Position numbers and translations under genes: made by a program. Shown piece after piece: positions 1 to 6,443 of a DNA stretch of 16,745 nt. The DNA is from Lachnospiraceae bacterium UBA7060. Lineage in GTDB: Bacteria; Bacillota; Clostridia; Lachnospirales; Lachnospiraceae. Each line of letters opens with the position of its first letter. Within the stretch, counting starts at the first letter, position 1. The DNA lies in contig DLAA01000155.1 in NCBI GenBank assembly GCA_002493835.1, positions 1,101 to 17,845 of the forward strand. Direction: 5' to 3'. The notes beneath the pieces were generated by a model. It saw nothing but the letters and a program-made list of their open reading frames with translations, searched no databases and was not told the origin of the DNA.

Positions 1-1
1 C

Positions 2-169
2 CGCAATCTGACCGGGGAATATAAGAAGATAGAGCCGGATTGCCGTGAGGGAGTGTGGGCGCAGTTGGAGCGCATGAAAGAACTTTGCAAAGAGCGGAAC
101 AATCTTTATGAGAAGCAGAATGATTTGAAAGGACAGAAACAGAAGATTGAGAAGTCGTTGGAGCGATAA
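2..169 (+). CDS. C-terminal end of an unrecognised coiled-coil protein (partial)
   Basis: The open frame enters from the left edge and ends at TAA 167-169, giving 55 residues. It is highly charged (many K, E, R, Q), with ERMKELCKERNNLYEKQ and KGQKQKIEKSLER near the end, consistent with a helical coiled-coil tail. Such tails occur at the C-terminus of mobilization proteins and relaxases of integrative elements in Clostridia, but nothing here is diagnostic, so no function is assigned. The gene converges on the winged-helix gene at 201-629, and a strong two-way terminator separates them. Confidence is good that it is coding and low for any family. Confidence 0.55.
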   Translation, partial: RNLTGEYKKIEPDCREGVWAQLERMKELCKERNNLYEKQNDLKGQKQKIEKSLER

Positions 170-170
170 A

Positions 171-219
171 AGATTGCCGGAGAATGACAGTTGCAGAAAG
201 TCATTCCCCGGCAATTTTC
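171..219. terminator. Bidirectional Rho-independent terminator
   Basis: A long inverted repeat pairs ATTGCCGG (173-180) with CCGGCAAT (208-215) and GAATGAC (182-188) with GTCATTC (200-206), with one mismatch between the two blocks and an 11-base loop. It is followed by TTTT on the plus strand and by TTTT on the minus strand (AAAA at 168-171). It lies between two convergent genes and can stop both. The right arm overlaps the last codons of the minus-strand gene. Confidence 0.85.
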
Positions 220-629
220 ACGTCAAATTTATAGCCGACACCTAACACGGTTTTGATGTAAGTTGGGTTCTTGCTGTCCGGCTCTATCTTTTTCCGCAGA
301 TTGCAAATCACGGTAGAAATGCTAGATTGGCAACTATCGCTGTCCATGTTCCAAACAGCTTCAAAAATCTGTGTCCGTGTAAGAACAATGCCAGGATTGG
401 ACGCAAGGAGTACAAGAGTGCTGTATTCAAGACGGGTAAGGCTCACGTCCTCCCCGTCTTGAAGTACCCGGCGTTGAAATAATCTTATTTCCAATCCCGG
501 AAAATGTAATATTGGGCAGGAAATGGGCTGAACGACTTCCAATTTTATGCATTTTGCCAACATGGAAAGTATTCTGTTGACTTCCTGCTCCTCGCTGTCC
601 TCGTAGGTTAAGATTGCTATTTTTCCTAT
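201..629 (-). CDS. Orphan OmpR/PhoB-type winged-helix regulator without receiver domain, probable ATA start
   Basis: This is a DNA-binding protein with the C-terminal domain of OmpR/PhoB response regulators. The landmarks are LTRLEYSTLVLLASNPG, LTRTQIFEAVW, an NLRKKIEP recognition-helix region and the final YIKTVLGVGYKF hairpin. No phosphoacceptor receiver domain precedes it. The first ATG (position 563) has no ribosome binding site. The same frame stays open upstream to an ATA at 629-627, which sits 8 bases after a perfect AGGAGG (638-643 on the plus strand). Starting there gives 142 residues with N-terminus (I/M)GKIAILTYEDSEEQEV. The ATA may be a mutated ATG or a weak non-standard start. 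The gene begins 32 bases after the acyl-CoA dehydrogenase stop and is probably co-transcribed with it. Its targets are unknown. Confidence is high for the domain and moderate for the start. Confidence 0.8.
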   Translation of the reverse strand: MGKIAILTYEDSEEQEVNRILSMLAKCIKLEVVQPISCPILHFPGLEIRLFQRRVLQDGEDVSLTRLEYSTLVLLASNPGIVLTRTQIFEAVWNMDSDSCQSSISTVICNLRKKIEPDSKNPTYIKTVLGVGYKFDVKIAGE

Positions 630-661
630 GTTATTATCCTCCTGTGAGTCAGAGTAGGTGT

Positions 662-1804
662 TTATTTTATACCCATATATGAGGAAATAACCATTCTCTG
701 AACCTCACTTGTCCCCTCGTATATTTCTGTGATTTTTGCGTCACGCATTAAACGCTCAAATGGATAAGTTCTTGAATATCCGTCATAGCCTGCAAGCTGT
801 GCGCAACGGCGTGTCACGTTTGTAGCCGCTTCTGCCGCATATAGTTTACCCATAGCCGCAAGATGTGAGAAAGGCTCGTGATCCTGTTTTGCCTGTGCCG
901 CACGATATACTAGCAAACGGGCTGCGTCAACTCTTGTCTGCATATCGGCAAGTTCAAACTGCGTAAACTGATATTGTGAAATTCTCTGCTCGCCCTGCAT
1001 ATGTTCTGTGACATATTTTTTGCAATGGTCAATCGCTCCCTGTGCGATACCTAATGCCTGTGCCGCTACGCCAATACGTCCGCCGTCTAAGGTCATAAGA
1101 GCCATTTTGAAGCCTTTGCCTAATTCGCCTAATAAGTTTTCTTTTGGTATCTTGCAATCCGTGAAAACTAACTCGTATGTCGCAGAACCACGGATACCCA
1201 TTTTCTTTTCCTTTGTTCCAAAAGTAAATCCGGGAGTGCCTTTTTCTACAATAAAGCCGGAAATACCTCTGCTACGTTGGCTTTTGTCTGTCATAGCGGT
1301 AACAAAATAGGTATCTGCATAAAATCCGTTTGTGATGAAGATTTTTGAACCATTCAGTAGCCAATAGTCGCCCATATCAACAGCGGTTGTCTGCTGATTG
1401 CCTAAGTCACTTCCTGCGGACGGCTCTGTTACTGCAAATGCGCCTAATTTTTCTCCTTTTAGAAGCGGCACAAGGTATTTCTGCTTCTGTTCTTGTGTGC
1501 CAAACTCTGAAAGCGGGAAAGAGCCTAAAGAATGGTGGTCGGACAGCATAACGGAAGTAGTGGAACAATGTTTTGCCAATTCCTCAATCACGGCAATATA
1601 GGCAAGATAGGAATGTCCTGCGCCGCCGTATTCTTTCGGGTAGCAAATCCCCATCATGCCTAACTCTGCTAACCTGTTTCTGTGTTCTTGGGGAAAGCGT
1701 TCCTGCTCGTCAATTTCTGCCGCCAACGGCGCAACCTCATTCACACCAAATTCGTGAATAAGGTCTATTACTTTCTGCTCGTCCGCACTAAATTTGAAAT
1801 TCAT
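662..1804 (-). CDS. Acyl-CoA dehydrogenase (butyryl/short-chain type)
   Basis: This is an FAD flavoenzyme that oxidises an acyl-CoA to the trans-2-enoyl-CoA, or runs in reverse with electron-transfer flavoprotein in butyrate-forming anaerobes. Its 380 residues are full length for the family. The signature AFAVTEPSAGSD covers residues about 122-133, KMGIRGS marks the FAD/substrate middle domain, and the C-terminal IYEGTSEVQR carries the catalytic glutamate, Glu363, at the position used by butyryl- and short-chain dehydrogenases. The start is ATG at 1804 after AGGAGG with a 6-base spacer. No etfAB, thiolase, crotonase or hydroxybutyryl-CoA dehydrogenase lies nearby, so this is not the core butyrate operon and its substrate is open. 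It is transcribed divergently from the LysR gene, which is the likely regulator, and probably reads through into the winged-helix gene. Chain-length preference cannot be judged from sequence. Confidence 0.93.
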   Translation of the reverse strand: MNFKFSADEQKVIDLIHEFGVNEVAPLAAEIDEQERFPQEHRNRLAELGMMGICYPKEYGGAGHSYLAYIAVIEELAKHCSTTSVMLSDHHSLGSFPLSEFGTQEQKQKYLVPLLKGEKLGAFAVTEPSAGSDLGNQQTTAVDMGDYWLLNGSKIFITNGFYADTYFVTAMTDKSQRSRGISGFIVEKGTPGFTFGTKEKKMGIRGSATYELVFTDCKIPKENLLGELGKGFKMALMTLDGGRIGVAAQALGIAQGAIDHCKKYVTEHMQGEQRISQYQFTQFELADMQTRVDAARLLVYRAAQAKQDHEPFSHLAAMGKLYAAEAATNVTRRCAQLAGYDGYSRTYPFERLMRDAKITEIYEGTSEVQRMVISSYMGIK

Positions 1805-1850
1805 ATGTAACCTCCTTGAAAACTGATTGATATTTTTTCTTTACCGTCTT

Positions 1851-1859
1851 ATAATAGCA
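1851..1859 (-). promoter_or_regulatory. Extended -10 promoter of the acyl-CoA dehydrogenase gene
   Basis: On the minus strand TG-C-TATTAT forms an extended -10 box 47 bases ahead of the ATG. No good -35 box is visible at 16-18 bases, which fits an extended -10 promoter or one that needs an activator. The heptamer array at 1879-1916 lies just upstream of it. Confidence 0.5.
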
Positions 1860-1878
1860 TGAGAAAAAGAATAAAAAA

Positions 1879-1916
1879 ATTCAATAAATTTGATTTCAAA
1901 ATTCGATAAATTCGAT
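1879..1916. promoter_or_regulatory. Four-heptamer array, candidate LysR operator
   Basis: Four copies of ATTCRAT or a close relative lie at 1879 (ATTCAAT), 1888 (ATTTGAT), 1901 (ATTCGAT) and 1910 (ATTCGAT). They form two pairs, each with 9-base spacing between starts, and the pairs are 22 bases apart (about two helical turns). The array lies between the divergent dehydrogenase and LysR genes, immediately before the LysR ribosome binding site. LysR-type tetramers typically bind paired sites on one DNA face, so this is the natural operator candidate. Confidence 0.55.
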
Positions 1917-1934
1917 ATATTAAGGAGAGTTAAA

Positions 1935-2834
1935 ATGAATACAAAGAGTTTAGTCACTTTCAAGACAATTCTTGAAATGGGAAGTTTCCAAAAGGCAGCG
2001 GACAAGTTGGGCTATACGCAATCTACGGTAACATTTCAGATAAAACAGCTTGAAGAAGAACTGGCTTTGAAATTGTTTGAGAAAATAGGCAGACGTATGG
2101 AACTTACGCAGGCAGGAAAAGATATTATGCCCTATGTTGATATGATTTTGCAAGGAGCGGAACAAATCGGAAACTACGGAAAAAGCCTTTCTGAAATATC
2201 CGGCTCTTTAAAACTGGCAATCCCGGACTCCATTTTAATCTATAATATGCAGCCGTTTATCCGTGCATTTGCACATGAAGCCCCTAATGTACAGCTTGTA
2301 ATCAATTCCATACAGTCCGGGGAAATCAATCAGTCTGTTGTGGACGGAACTGCCGATATAGGCATAAACTGTGAAAAAGAAAGTTATCCCGATAGCGTCA
2401 TACATAAGCAACTTGGTAACTATAAAGCGGTTCTTGTTGCTTCCCCTTTTGTGGATAGAAGCCTGCTTGACTTTGTTACACCACACCAACGCAAGCCGTT
2501 TAGTTTGATTTGTAATGAGCCGGACGGTTATTATCAGTTGGATATGGATAAATATCTTGCAGAGAAAGACATTGTTCTTAATGCGCCTATGAAAGTGCAG
2601 AGTATAGAGGCGGTAAAAAGATGTGTTATGAATAATTTGGGAATTGCAGTTGTTCCCACGTATTCTATCGGAGAAGAATTGAAAAACGGTTCTCTTATGC
2701 CCGTTGAAACGGAACTTGATGAAAAAAAGTATCATTCTTTTTATATCTATCACAAAAATAAATGGATAAGCCCGCAAATGGAATTGGCTATGAATTTGAT
2801 GAAAGAGTATTTAGGAAACGAAAATATAGAGTAG
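1935..2834 (+). CDS. LysR-family transcriptional regulator
   Basis: The 299-residue protein is full length for LysR regulators. Residues 1-60 form the winged helix-turn-helix (FKTILEMGSFQKAADKLGYT, then QSTVTFQIKQLEEEL and the wing up to RMELTQAG). The rest is the periplasmic-binding-protein-like effector domain, with GSLKLAIPDS opening it and MNNLGIAVVPTYS in its second lobe. The start is ATG 1935, 7 bases after AGGAG (1923-1927). A TTG further upstream at 1890 is rejected because it lies inside the operator array and has no binding site. It is divergent from the acyl-CoA dehydrogenase, the classical arrangement in which LysR controls the neighbouring gene and itself. The effector is unknown; an acyl-CoA or related acid would be a reasonable guess from context only. 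Confidence 0.93.
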   Translation: MNTKSLVTFKTILEMGSFQKAADKLGYTQSTVTFQIKQLEEELALKLFEKIGRRMELTQAGKDIMPYVDMILQGAEQIGNYGKSLSEISGSLKLAIPDSILIYNMQPFIRAFAHEAPNVQLVINSIQSGEINQSVVDGTADIGINCEKESYPDSVIHKQLGNYKAVLVASPFVDRSLLDFVTPHQRKPFSLICNEPDGYYQLDMDKYLAEKDIVLNAPMKVQSIEAVKRCVMNNLGIAVVPTYSIGEELKNGSLMPVETELDEKKYHSFYIYHKNKWISPQMELAMNLMKEYLGNENIE

Positions 2835-2845
2835 GTGTGAAAATA

Positions 2846-2911
2846 GTGACAATATTTTTCGCAGGAGCAATACGGCTGTTTCCCTTAATGATTATTTATA
2901 CATGGTGCTAG
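2846..2911 (+). pseudogene. Possible truncated start of a membrane protein
   Basis: A GTG at 2846, 12 bases after the LysR stop, follows AGGTG with usable spacing and reads 21 residues (TIFFAGAIRLFPLMIIYTW...) to a TAG that lies inside the perfect palindrome at 2899-2920. The sequence is hydrophobic like a first membrane helix. It may be the remaining front end of a transporter gene cut off at the element end. The ORF is very short and could be chance. The rest of 2912-3070 has no gene and holds only arm-site repeats. Confidence 0.25.
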
Positions 2912-2920
2912 CACCATGTA
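2899..2920. repeat. Perfect 22-bp palindrome
   Basis: The 11-base left arm TACATGGTGCT is followed directly by its exact reverse complement, with no spacer. A second outer pair, CCCTTA (2882-2887) and TAAGGG (2922-2927), flanks it. There is no T-run after it, so it is not a normal terminator. It sits 29 bp before the GGTGCCAA direct repeats near the right end of the first element, and its inner GGTGC/GCACC shares that motif. It could be a protein binding site used at the element end. Confidence 0.75.
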
Positions 2921-2949
2921 ATAAGGGTGGATAAGGAGAAAAGTATTTT

Positions 2950-2968
2950 GGTGCCAAAACGGTGCCAA
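2950..2968 (+). repeat. Direct repeat GGTGCCAA x2, 11-bp period (candidate integrase arm site, E1 right end)
   Basis: GGTGCCAA occurs at 2950-2957 and again at 2961-2968, exactly one 11-bp step apart. The first copy starts 121 bp before the tuf 3' fragment at 3071, the same offset seen for the TGACCTT pair before the second tuf fragment. Direct repeats in phase with the helix beside a core site are what arm-binding domains of tyrosine integrases usually recognise. The assignment is inferred from position and geometry. Confidence 0.55.
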
Positions 2969-3070
2969 GAAATCATGCAAATAAAAATACGCCACACAAA
3001 AACAACGATTTTACGCTGTTTTCCGCAATAAAAAGCATGGAAAATACTACAAAAAACGCTATTCAAATAC

Positions 3071-3124
3071 CGTGAGGGTGGTAGAACTGTTGGTTCTGGC
3101 AGGGTTGCTACTATCATCGAGTAA
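3071..3124 (+). pseudogene. tuf: 3' end of an elongation factor Tu gene, copy 1 (attachment site)
   Basis: The frame from CGT 3071 to TAA 3122-3124 reads REGGRTVGSGRVATIIE, the conserved C-terminus of bacterial EF-Tu. Nothing upstream continues the EF-Tu sequence: the residues before it do not match, and the DNA carries arm-site repeats. The fragment is followed 22 bases later by a strong terminator, as behind a complete tuf gene. This is the pattern left when an element integrates at the 3' end of a gene, with the displaced or element-borne gene end marking the far border. Inverted bases TACC (3068-3071) and GGTA (3080-3083) flank the central GTGAGGGT and may be core recombinase sites. Identification of the EF-Tu tail is strong; its role as an att site is inference. 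Confidence 0.75.
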
Positions 3125-3146
3125 TCAGTAAAGAGCTAGATTTTAT

Positions 3147-3179
3147 GGGGCTTTCCGAGAAATTGGGAAGCCCTTTTTT
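3147..3179 (+). terminator. Rho-independent terminator behind tuf fragment 1
   Basis: GGGCTTTCC (3148-3156) pairs with GGGAAGCCC (3165-3173) over 9 bp with one G-U pair and an 8-base loop. Six T residues follow at 3174-3179. It begins 23 bases after the tuf stop codon, so the mobile unit seems to carry a tuf 3' end together with its own terminator. Confidence 0.88.
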
Positions 3180-3209
3180 CTTACTTGGAAATGAGAGATT
3201 ATATAGGAC

Positions 3210-3247
3210 TGACCTTATTTTGACCTTGTTTTCTGAACTTTGACCTC
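3210..3247 (+). repeat. TGACCTT repeats, 11-bp period (candidate integrase arm site, E2 left end)
   Basis: TGACCTT lies at 3210-3216 and 3221-3227 (11-bp step), followed by the variants TGAACTT at 3234-3240 and TGACCTC at 3241-3247. An 18-base stretch over the first two copies is identical to the pair at 6323-6340 near the other end of the same block. From here to 3436 I see no convincing gene, only a 27-codon open frame at 3256 of doubtful value. Confidence 0.55.
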
Positions 3248-3436
3248 ATATCTGTATGAATTGTCAGGGAAATAATAAAGATAAGGTGGGAAAAAGGGAT
3301 AAATCAAAAAAGTTAGAAGAATTAGGCGGCGTAAAGTAATCTGTTATTGTAAGAACGTAAAAGCGTAAGCGGAGGTTAAAAAGGAAACAGTATCGTAGAA
3401 AGTGTTTAAAGCGATTTGACATAGAGGAGTGATGAG

Positions 3437-3463
3437 GCTCTGGCTTAGGCTGGGGCGTTTTTT
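3437..3463 (+). terminator. Probable Rho-independent terminator
   Basis: GCTCTGGC (3437-3444) pairs with GCTGGGGC (3449-3456) around a four-base loop, with three G-U or U-G pairs, followed by GTTTTTTC. A TTGACA-like sequence (TTGACAT, near 3416) lies just upstream, so a short untranslated transcript could end here. No coding frame explains it. Confidence 0.45.
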
Positions 3464-3466
3464 CTA

Positions 3467-3512
3467 TGGAAAAAGAATAGGAATGACGATATAATATACT
3501 TCAATAAGTATA
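3467..3512 (+). promoter_or_regulatory. Promoter with overlapping palindromic operator for the 3530 gene
   Basis: A perfect TATAAT at 3490-3495 has a weak -35 (TGGAAA, 3467-3472) at a 17-base spacer. Directly behind it, TATACTT (3495-3501) and AAGTATA (3506-3512) form a perfect 7-bp inverted repeat around CAAT. This covers the transcription start region, the usual place for a repressor site. Confidence 0.5.
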
Positions 3513-3529
3513 TGAAAGAAGGGAATAAA

Positions 3530-3883
3530 ATGAAGTACTATGGCTTACGACGAAAACGCTTCAATGAAGAGTTAATATATACGTATGCCAAACAAAGAGC
3601 ACAGATTTTACGCAAAATACCAGGGAACCAAAAGAAATTTTGGGGTAATAATTACAATTTGGTATATGGTAAAAACTTTTTTGTAAAATATATGGCAGAA
3701 AAGCATAGTAATGAAATTCCTAAAGATGGAAAAATGGAATTGAATCAAGTTATTATTTGTGATTTGGTTCGAAGAGAAGATATAAAATCATTGCAAGCGG
3801 GTGTTCGTCATTTAATTAAGCATAAACGTGCAAACCGTTTCTTAGGCGGAAACATAGATGGACTTGATAAAATATGTAGGTAA
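3530..3883 (+). CDS. Hypothetical protein in E2, possibly the front of a larger broken gene
   Basis: The 117-residue protein starts MKYYGLRRKRF and is basic and lysine/arginine rich. ATG 3530 is preferred because GAAGGGA precedes it at fair spacing; the earlier in-frame ATG at 3512 has no binding site and sits in the operator palindrome. I recognise no family. The sequence is mostly helical and polar, with no signal peptide or membrane segment. It ends at TAA 3881-3883, but the same frame reopens at once and continues to 4084 without any indel. The present stop could therefore be a nonsense mutation in what was one long gene reaching 5099. It is preceded by a clear promoter and is AT-rich like the rest of E2. 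Confidence 0.5.
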   Translation: MKYYGLRRKRFNEELIYTYAKQRAQILRKIPGNQKKFWGNNYNLVYGKNFFVKYMAEKHSNEIPKDGKMELNQVIICDLVRREDIKSLQAGVRHLIKHKRANRFLGGNIDGLDKICR

Positions 3884-3892
3884 ATTGAAACG

Positions 3893-5099
3893 ATGGATTC
3901 TACACTATTATCTTGGTATAACAAAGTGGAATGCGGTATTTTTGAGTTCAAAAGACACTCTCTAGAAAAAGAAGTAGATTATTTTATTTTGAATATTTGG
4001 AATGCGAATTCGGCATTCTTAGCAGTAGAGCTGATTGTTTATCTTACAGAAGAAAAGAAAAAAGAACTACAAGAGATAATATAGAAATTATATTGATGAA
4101 AAGGGATATGCATTTTCAACATTAACAGGGAAAAGCGGTAAAAATGGTGCATATGAAAATTATTCAGTAGTACATTACAACAATGCTTCTCTCAAAGCTG
4201 ACAGGATATATGAAATGGTTAGTTGTTTTGAGTGGAAAATATTAGATAAACTTTCTTCGAATATTCCATTTTTGTTACATGGTCAGGGAATAATGCCACC
4301 AAGAATGGAAATGTTCTATACTAATATAGATTATCATGAAGGAAATAATGAATTTTGGGATTCAATCGGCATTCGGGAATATAACGGAGAATTTATAGAT
4401 GATCGCCAAAAAATTTTTTTTGAAGCAGAGTTATCAGACAGATATGAGAAAGCAGAATTGAATAATAGAATGCTTTATGTCGTAAAAGATGATTATATTG
4501 AAATTGGGCAGTTGCAGTCTGTTAAGGATGAAGTCTATTTTCACATAAAAGAATATTCAATAGAATATTTTAAGATTATGTTTCTTAGAATTCTTGCAAG
4601 AGAAGCAGGAAAACAGCTTGTAGTTTATAGAAGAAAGCTAGATAATATTAAGTTAAAGCGTAACCAATTGAATCAACTATTAAAATTGAAATATGATTTG
4701 TCGAAAAATATTGATGATTATAACAAATTTATCTGAGATGAGATATGGGAAAAAACAGATAAAAGGCTACAAGAAATTTTTGAGGAAAACGCTGAGATTG
4801 CATCGAAAGCTAAACATAAATTTTTTATCTCTATGAAGTCTTATATTCAGTATTCGGTAAGTGATAAGAAGAACATAGATAAGAACATAGATATTCTTTA
4901 TAGAGAATATGATGATAAAAAAGAAATATTACAGAATCTTGCAGATTTTAAAAATAATAAACGTAGCCTTTGGATGAATCTTGCAATGTTGTTCGTTTCT
5001 GCAGTTACATTGAGTTTTGTTGTTTTTCCCAAACAAGCGGAAGCACTGGCTAAGGTAATTAGGGATATATACAATTGGATTTTGCAGTTGATTCCTTAG
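3893..5099 (+). pseudogene. Decayed gene with C-terminal membrane anchor (frameshift plus in-frame TGA)
   Basis: Three open pieces read as one protein of about 400 residues. Piece one runs 3893-4084. Piece two is in the +1 frame, open from 4080 (YRNYIDEKGYAFSTLTGKSG...) to a TGA at 4734-4736. Piece three continues in the same frame as piece two (DEIWEKTDKRLQEIF...) to the stop at 5099. The frame change must lie between 4079 and 4084, inside an AT dinucleotide run, because each frame is closed outside that gap. The C-terminus has one hydrophobic helix (NLAMLFVSAVTLSFVVF), so the protein was probably membrane anchored with a large soluble, lysine-rich part. I do not recognise the family. Sequencing error could explain one lesion but hardly both. 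Confidence 0.6.
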
Positions 5100-5243
5100 T
5101 AGTAGTAGCGATAAGGAATCATAATCAGGCGGATATGGTATTTGCTGAAAAAATGTAGTAGTACAGAAAGAAATGTGCTATACTATTTTTCAACAGATAC
5201 GCATATCCATTTTATGTTTTGACTTCGGAGGAAGAGTACCATA

Positions 5244-6302
5244 ATGGATATACAGGATAAAAAAGAGATGGACAAAAGAAAAAAGGCAGAGAATCCAAGT
5301 GAGAATACAGCGGATATTTTTGACAGTGTATTTAAAACGCTTCTGCAGAGATTCCCGAAACTTGCAGTAGCTTTGATCAATGAAGTGTTCCATGCTGATT
5401 ATACAGAGGATGAAGTAATTATTCAGGGAAGAAATGAATACCATGATATGGATGGCAAGGTAATCAATGATGCCATGATCAGGATCGGGGATAAAATTTA
5501 CCATATTGAATGCCAGAGTACAAGTGATGGCTTGATGGTTATTCGTATGGTAGAGTATGATTTTAAAATTGCTTTGGAAGAGACAAGAAATATTTTGATG
5601 GATGAACTGAAAAAGAAATCCGGCGATAGAGGCAGAGAGCCTCTCCGGTTTCAGTTCCCGCAGTCCTGCATGATATGTGTAAGGTCGGGAATAGAACAGG
5701 AAGAATCCTTAAAGTTGCAGATTGTCATGCCAAATGGACAGGAAGCGCTGTATGAAATACCGATAGTACAGGCACAGAGTTTTTCTAAAGAGGATATATT
5801 TCAGAAAAGACTTCTGATATTGATACCGTTTTATGTATTGCGGTATGAGAAAGATATAAAGTCTGGAAAGAATGAGATTCTGGATCGGTTGGAGCAGGAG
5901 TATGAATATATTAAGGAACAACTTATAGAAGAAGGAAATTCCATAAATGAACCAAGACTGTATTACGATTTAGCTGTGCTGTCACAGAGAATATTAGATT
6001 ATGTAGGAAGAGATAATAGAGATTATAAGGAAAGGATGGGAAGCATTATGGGCGGAGTGATACTTGAAATGGAATCAGATAAGATATGGGACAGGGCATG
6101 GAACAAGGCGTGGGATAAGGCGGGACAATATGCAGACTGGCGCCGACAGATATTAAGTATTGATAACATGGTAAAAAAAATGAAGATGTCTCTGGAAGAG
6201 GCATGTGAAATTCAGGATATTACCGTAGATGATTATCAAAAGGCAAAAGAATTTGTTAAAGAGATAGAAAAAGAGAGGTCAGTTAAAGCAGGTAATTCAT
6301 AA
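5244..6302 (+). CDS. Rpn family / PD-(D/E)XK nuclease family transposase
   Basis: This 352-residue protein has an N-terminal PD-(D/E)XK-like nuclease fold of the type annotated as Rpn family recombination-promoting nuclease or putative transposase. DIFDSVFKTLL at residues 24-34 matches the opening helix. INDAMIRIGDKIYHIECQS (74-92) supplies the metal-binding Asp76 and an E-C-Q (89-91) in place of the last E-x-K. VEYDFKIALEE follows. The C-terminus is helical, with a W-rich repeat (KIWDRAWNKAWDKAGQ) and a final charged helix. The start is ATG 5244, with GGAGG 12 bases upstream, slightly far. It is the best-preserved gene of E2. Rpn proteins of E. coli cut DNA and raise recombination; whether this one moves E2 or only itself is unknown. 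Family assignment is fairly sure, the role is not. Confidence 0.82.
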   Translation: MDIQDKKEMDKRKKAENPSENTADIFDSVFKTLLQRFPKLAVALINEVFHADYTEDEVIIQGRNEYHDMDGKVINDAMIRIGDKIYHIECQSTSDGLMVIRMVEYDFKIALEETRNILMDELKKKSGDRGREPLRFQFPQSCMICVRSGIEQEESLKLQIVMPNGQEALYEIPIVQAQSFSKEDIFQKRLLILIPFYVLRYEKDIKSGKNEILDRLEQEYEYIKEQLIEEGNSINEPRLYYDLAVLSQRILDYVGRDNRDYKERMGSIMGGVILEMESDKIWDRAWNKAWDKAGQYADWRRQILSIDNMVKKMKMSLEEACEIQDITVDDYQKAKEFVKEIEKERSVKAGNS

Positions 6303-6322
6303 AAAGCAGCAAGAGTACAGCA

Positions 6323-6340
6323 TGACCTTATTTTGACCTT
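6323..6340 (+). repeat. TGACCTT x2, 11-bp period (candidate integrase arm site, E2 right end)
   Basis: TGACCTT occurs at 6323-6329 and 6334-6340. The 18 bases spanning both are identical to 3210-3227 at the other end of E2. The first copy starts 121 bp before the second tuf fragment at 6444, the same offset as the GGTGCCAA pair before the first tuf fragment. Between here and 6443 no gene is seen. Confidence 0.6.
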
Positions 6341-6443
6341 GAAAATTCTGAAACAGGTTACTTTTGAAGGAAAATCGGAATAGTTTTTGCGAAAAAAGCC
6401 CGAAAATAAAAGATTCTTTAGGAGAAAAAACGGCACATGCGTC

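Larger units (their letters stand above)
3071..6443 (+). mobile_element. Small integrase-less element (E2) bordered by two tuf 3' ends
   Basis: This AT-rich block of about 3.4 kb lies between the two EF-Tu 3' fragments. The same repeat family, TGACCTT in 11-bp steps, occurs just inside both borders: 3210-3227 (plus two variants to 3247) at the left and 6323-6340 at the right. That marks it as one unit with matched ends. Its contents are a small hypothetical gene, a decayed gene with a C-terminal membrane segment, and an Rpn/PD-(D/E)XK family gene. No integrase, excisionase or relaxase is present. Elements with two att sites but no recombinase are called cis-mobilizable elements; alternatively, an integrase elsewhere may move it in trans. 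Borders are approximate to a few bases. Confidence 0.55.

Noticed and set aside
2235..2777. 180-codon minus-strand ORF
   Set aside because: Antisense shadow of the LysR effector domain, with no start signals.
2908..3117. Minus-strand ORF beginning MIVATLPEPTVLPPSR, and the similar one ending at 6565
   Set aside because: Both are antisense readings of the EF-Tu 3' ends (GGRTVGSGRVATIIE on the plus strand). Their similarity to each other comes from the tuf homology, not from a real small protein family.
4050..4084. Programmed frameshift at the A-run (GAAAAAAG) before 4070
   Set aside because: The +1 frame has a stop at 4077-4079, so a shift at the A-run would terminate at once. The shift must occur at 4079-4084, which has no slippery sequence, so a mutation is more likely.
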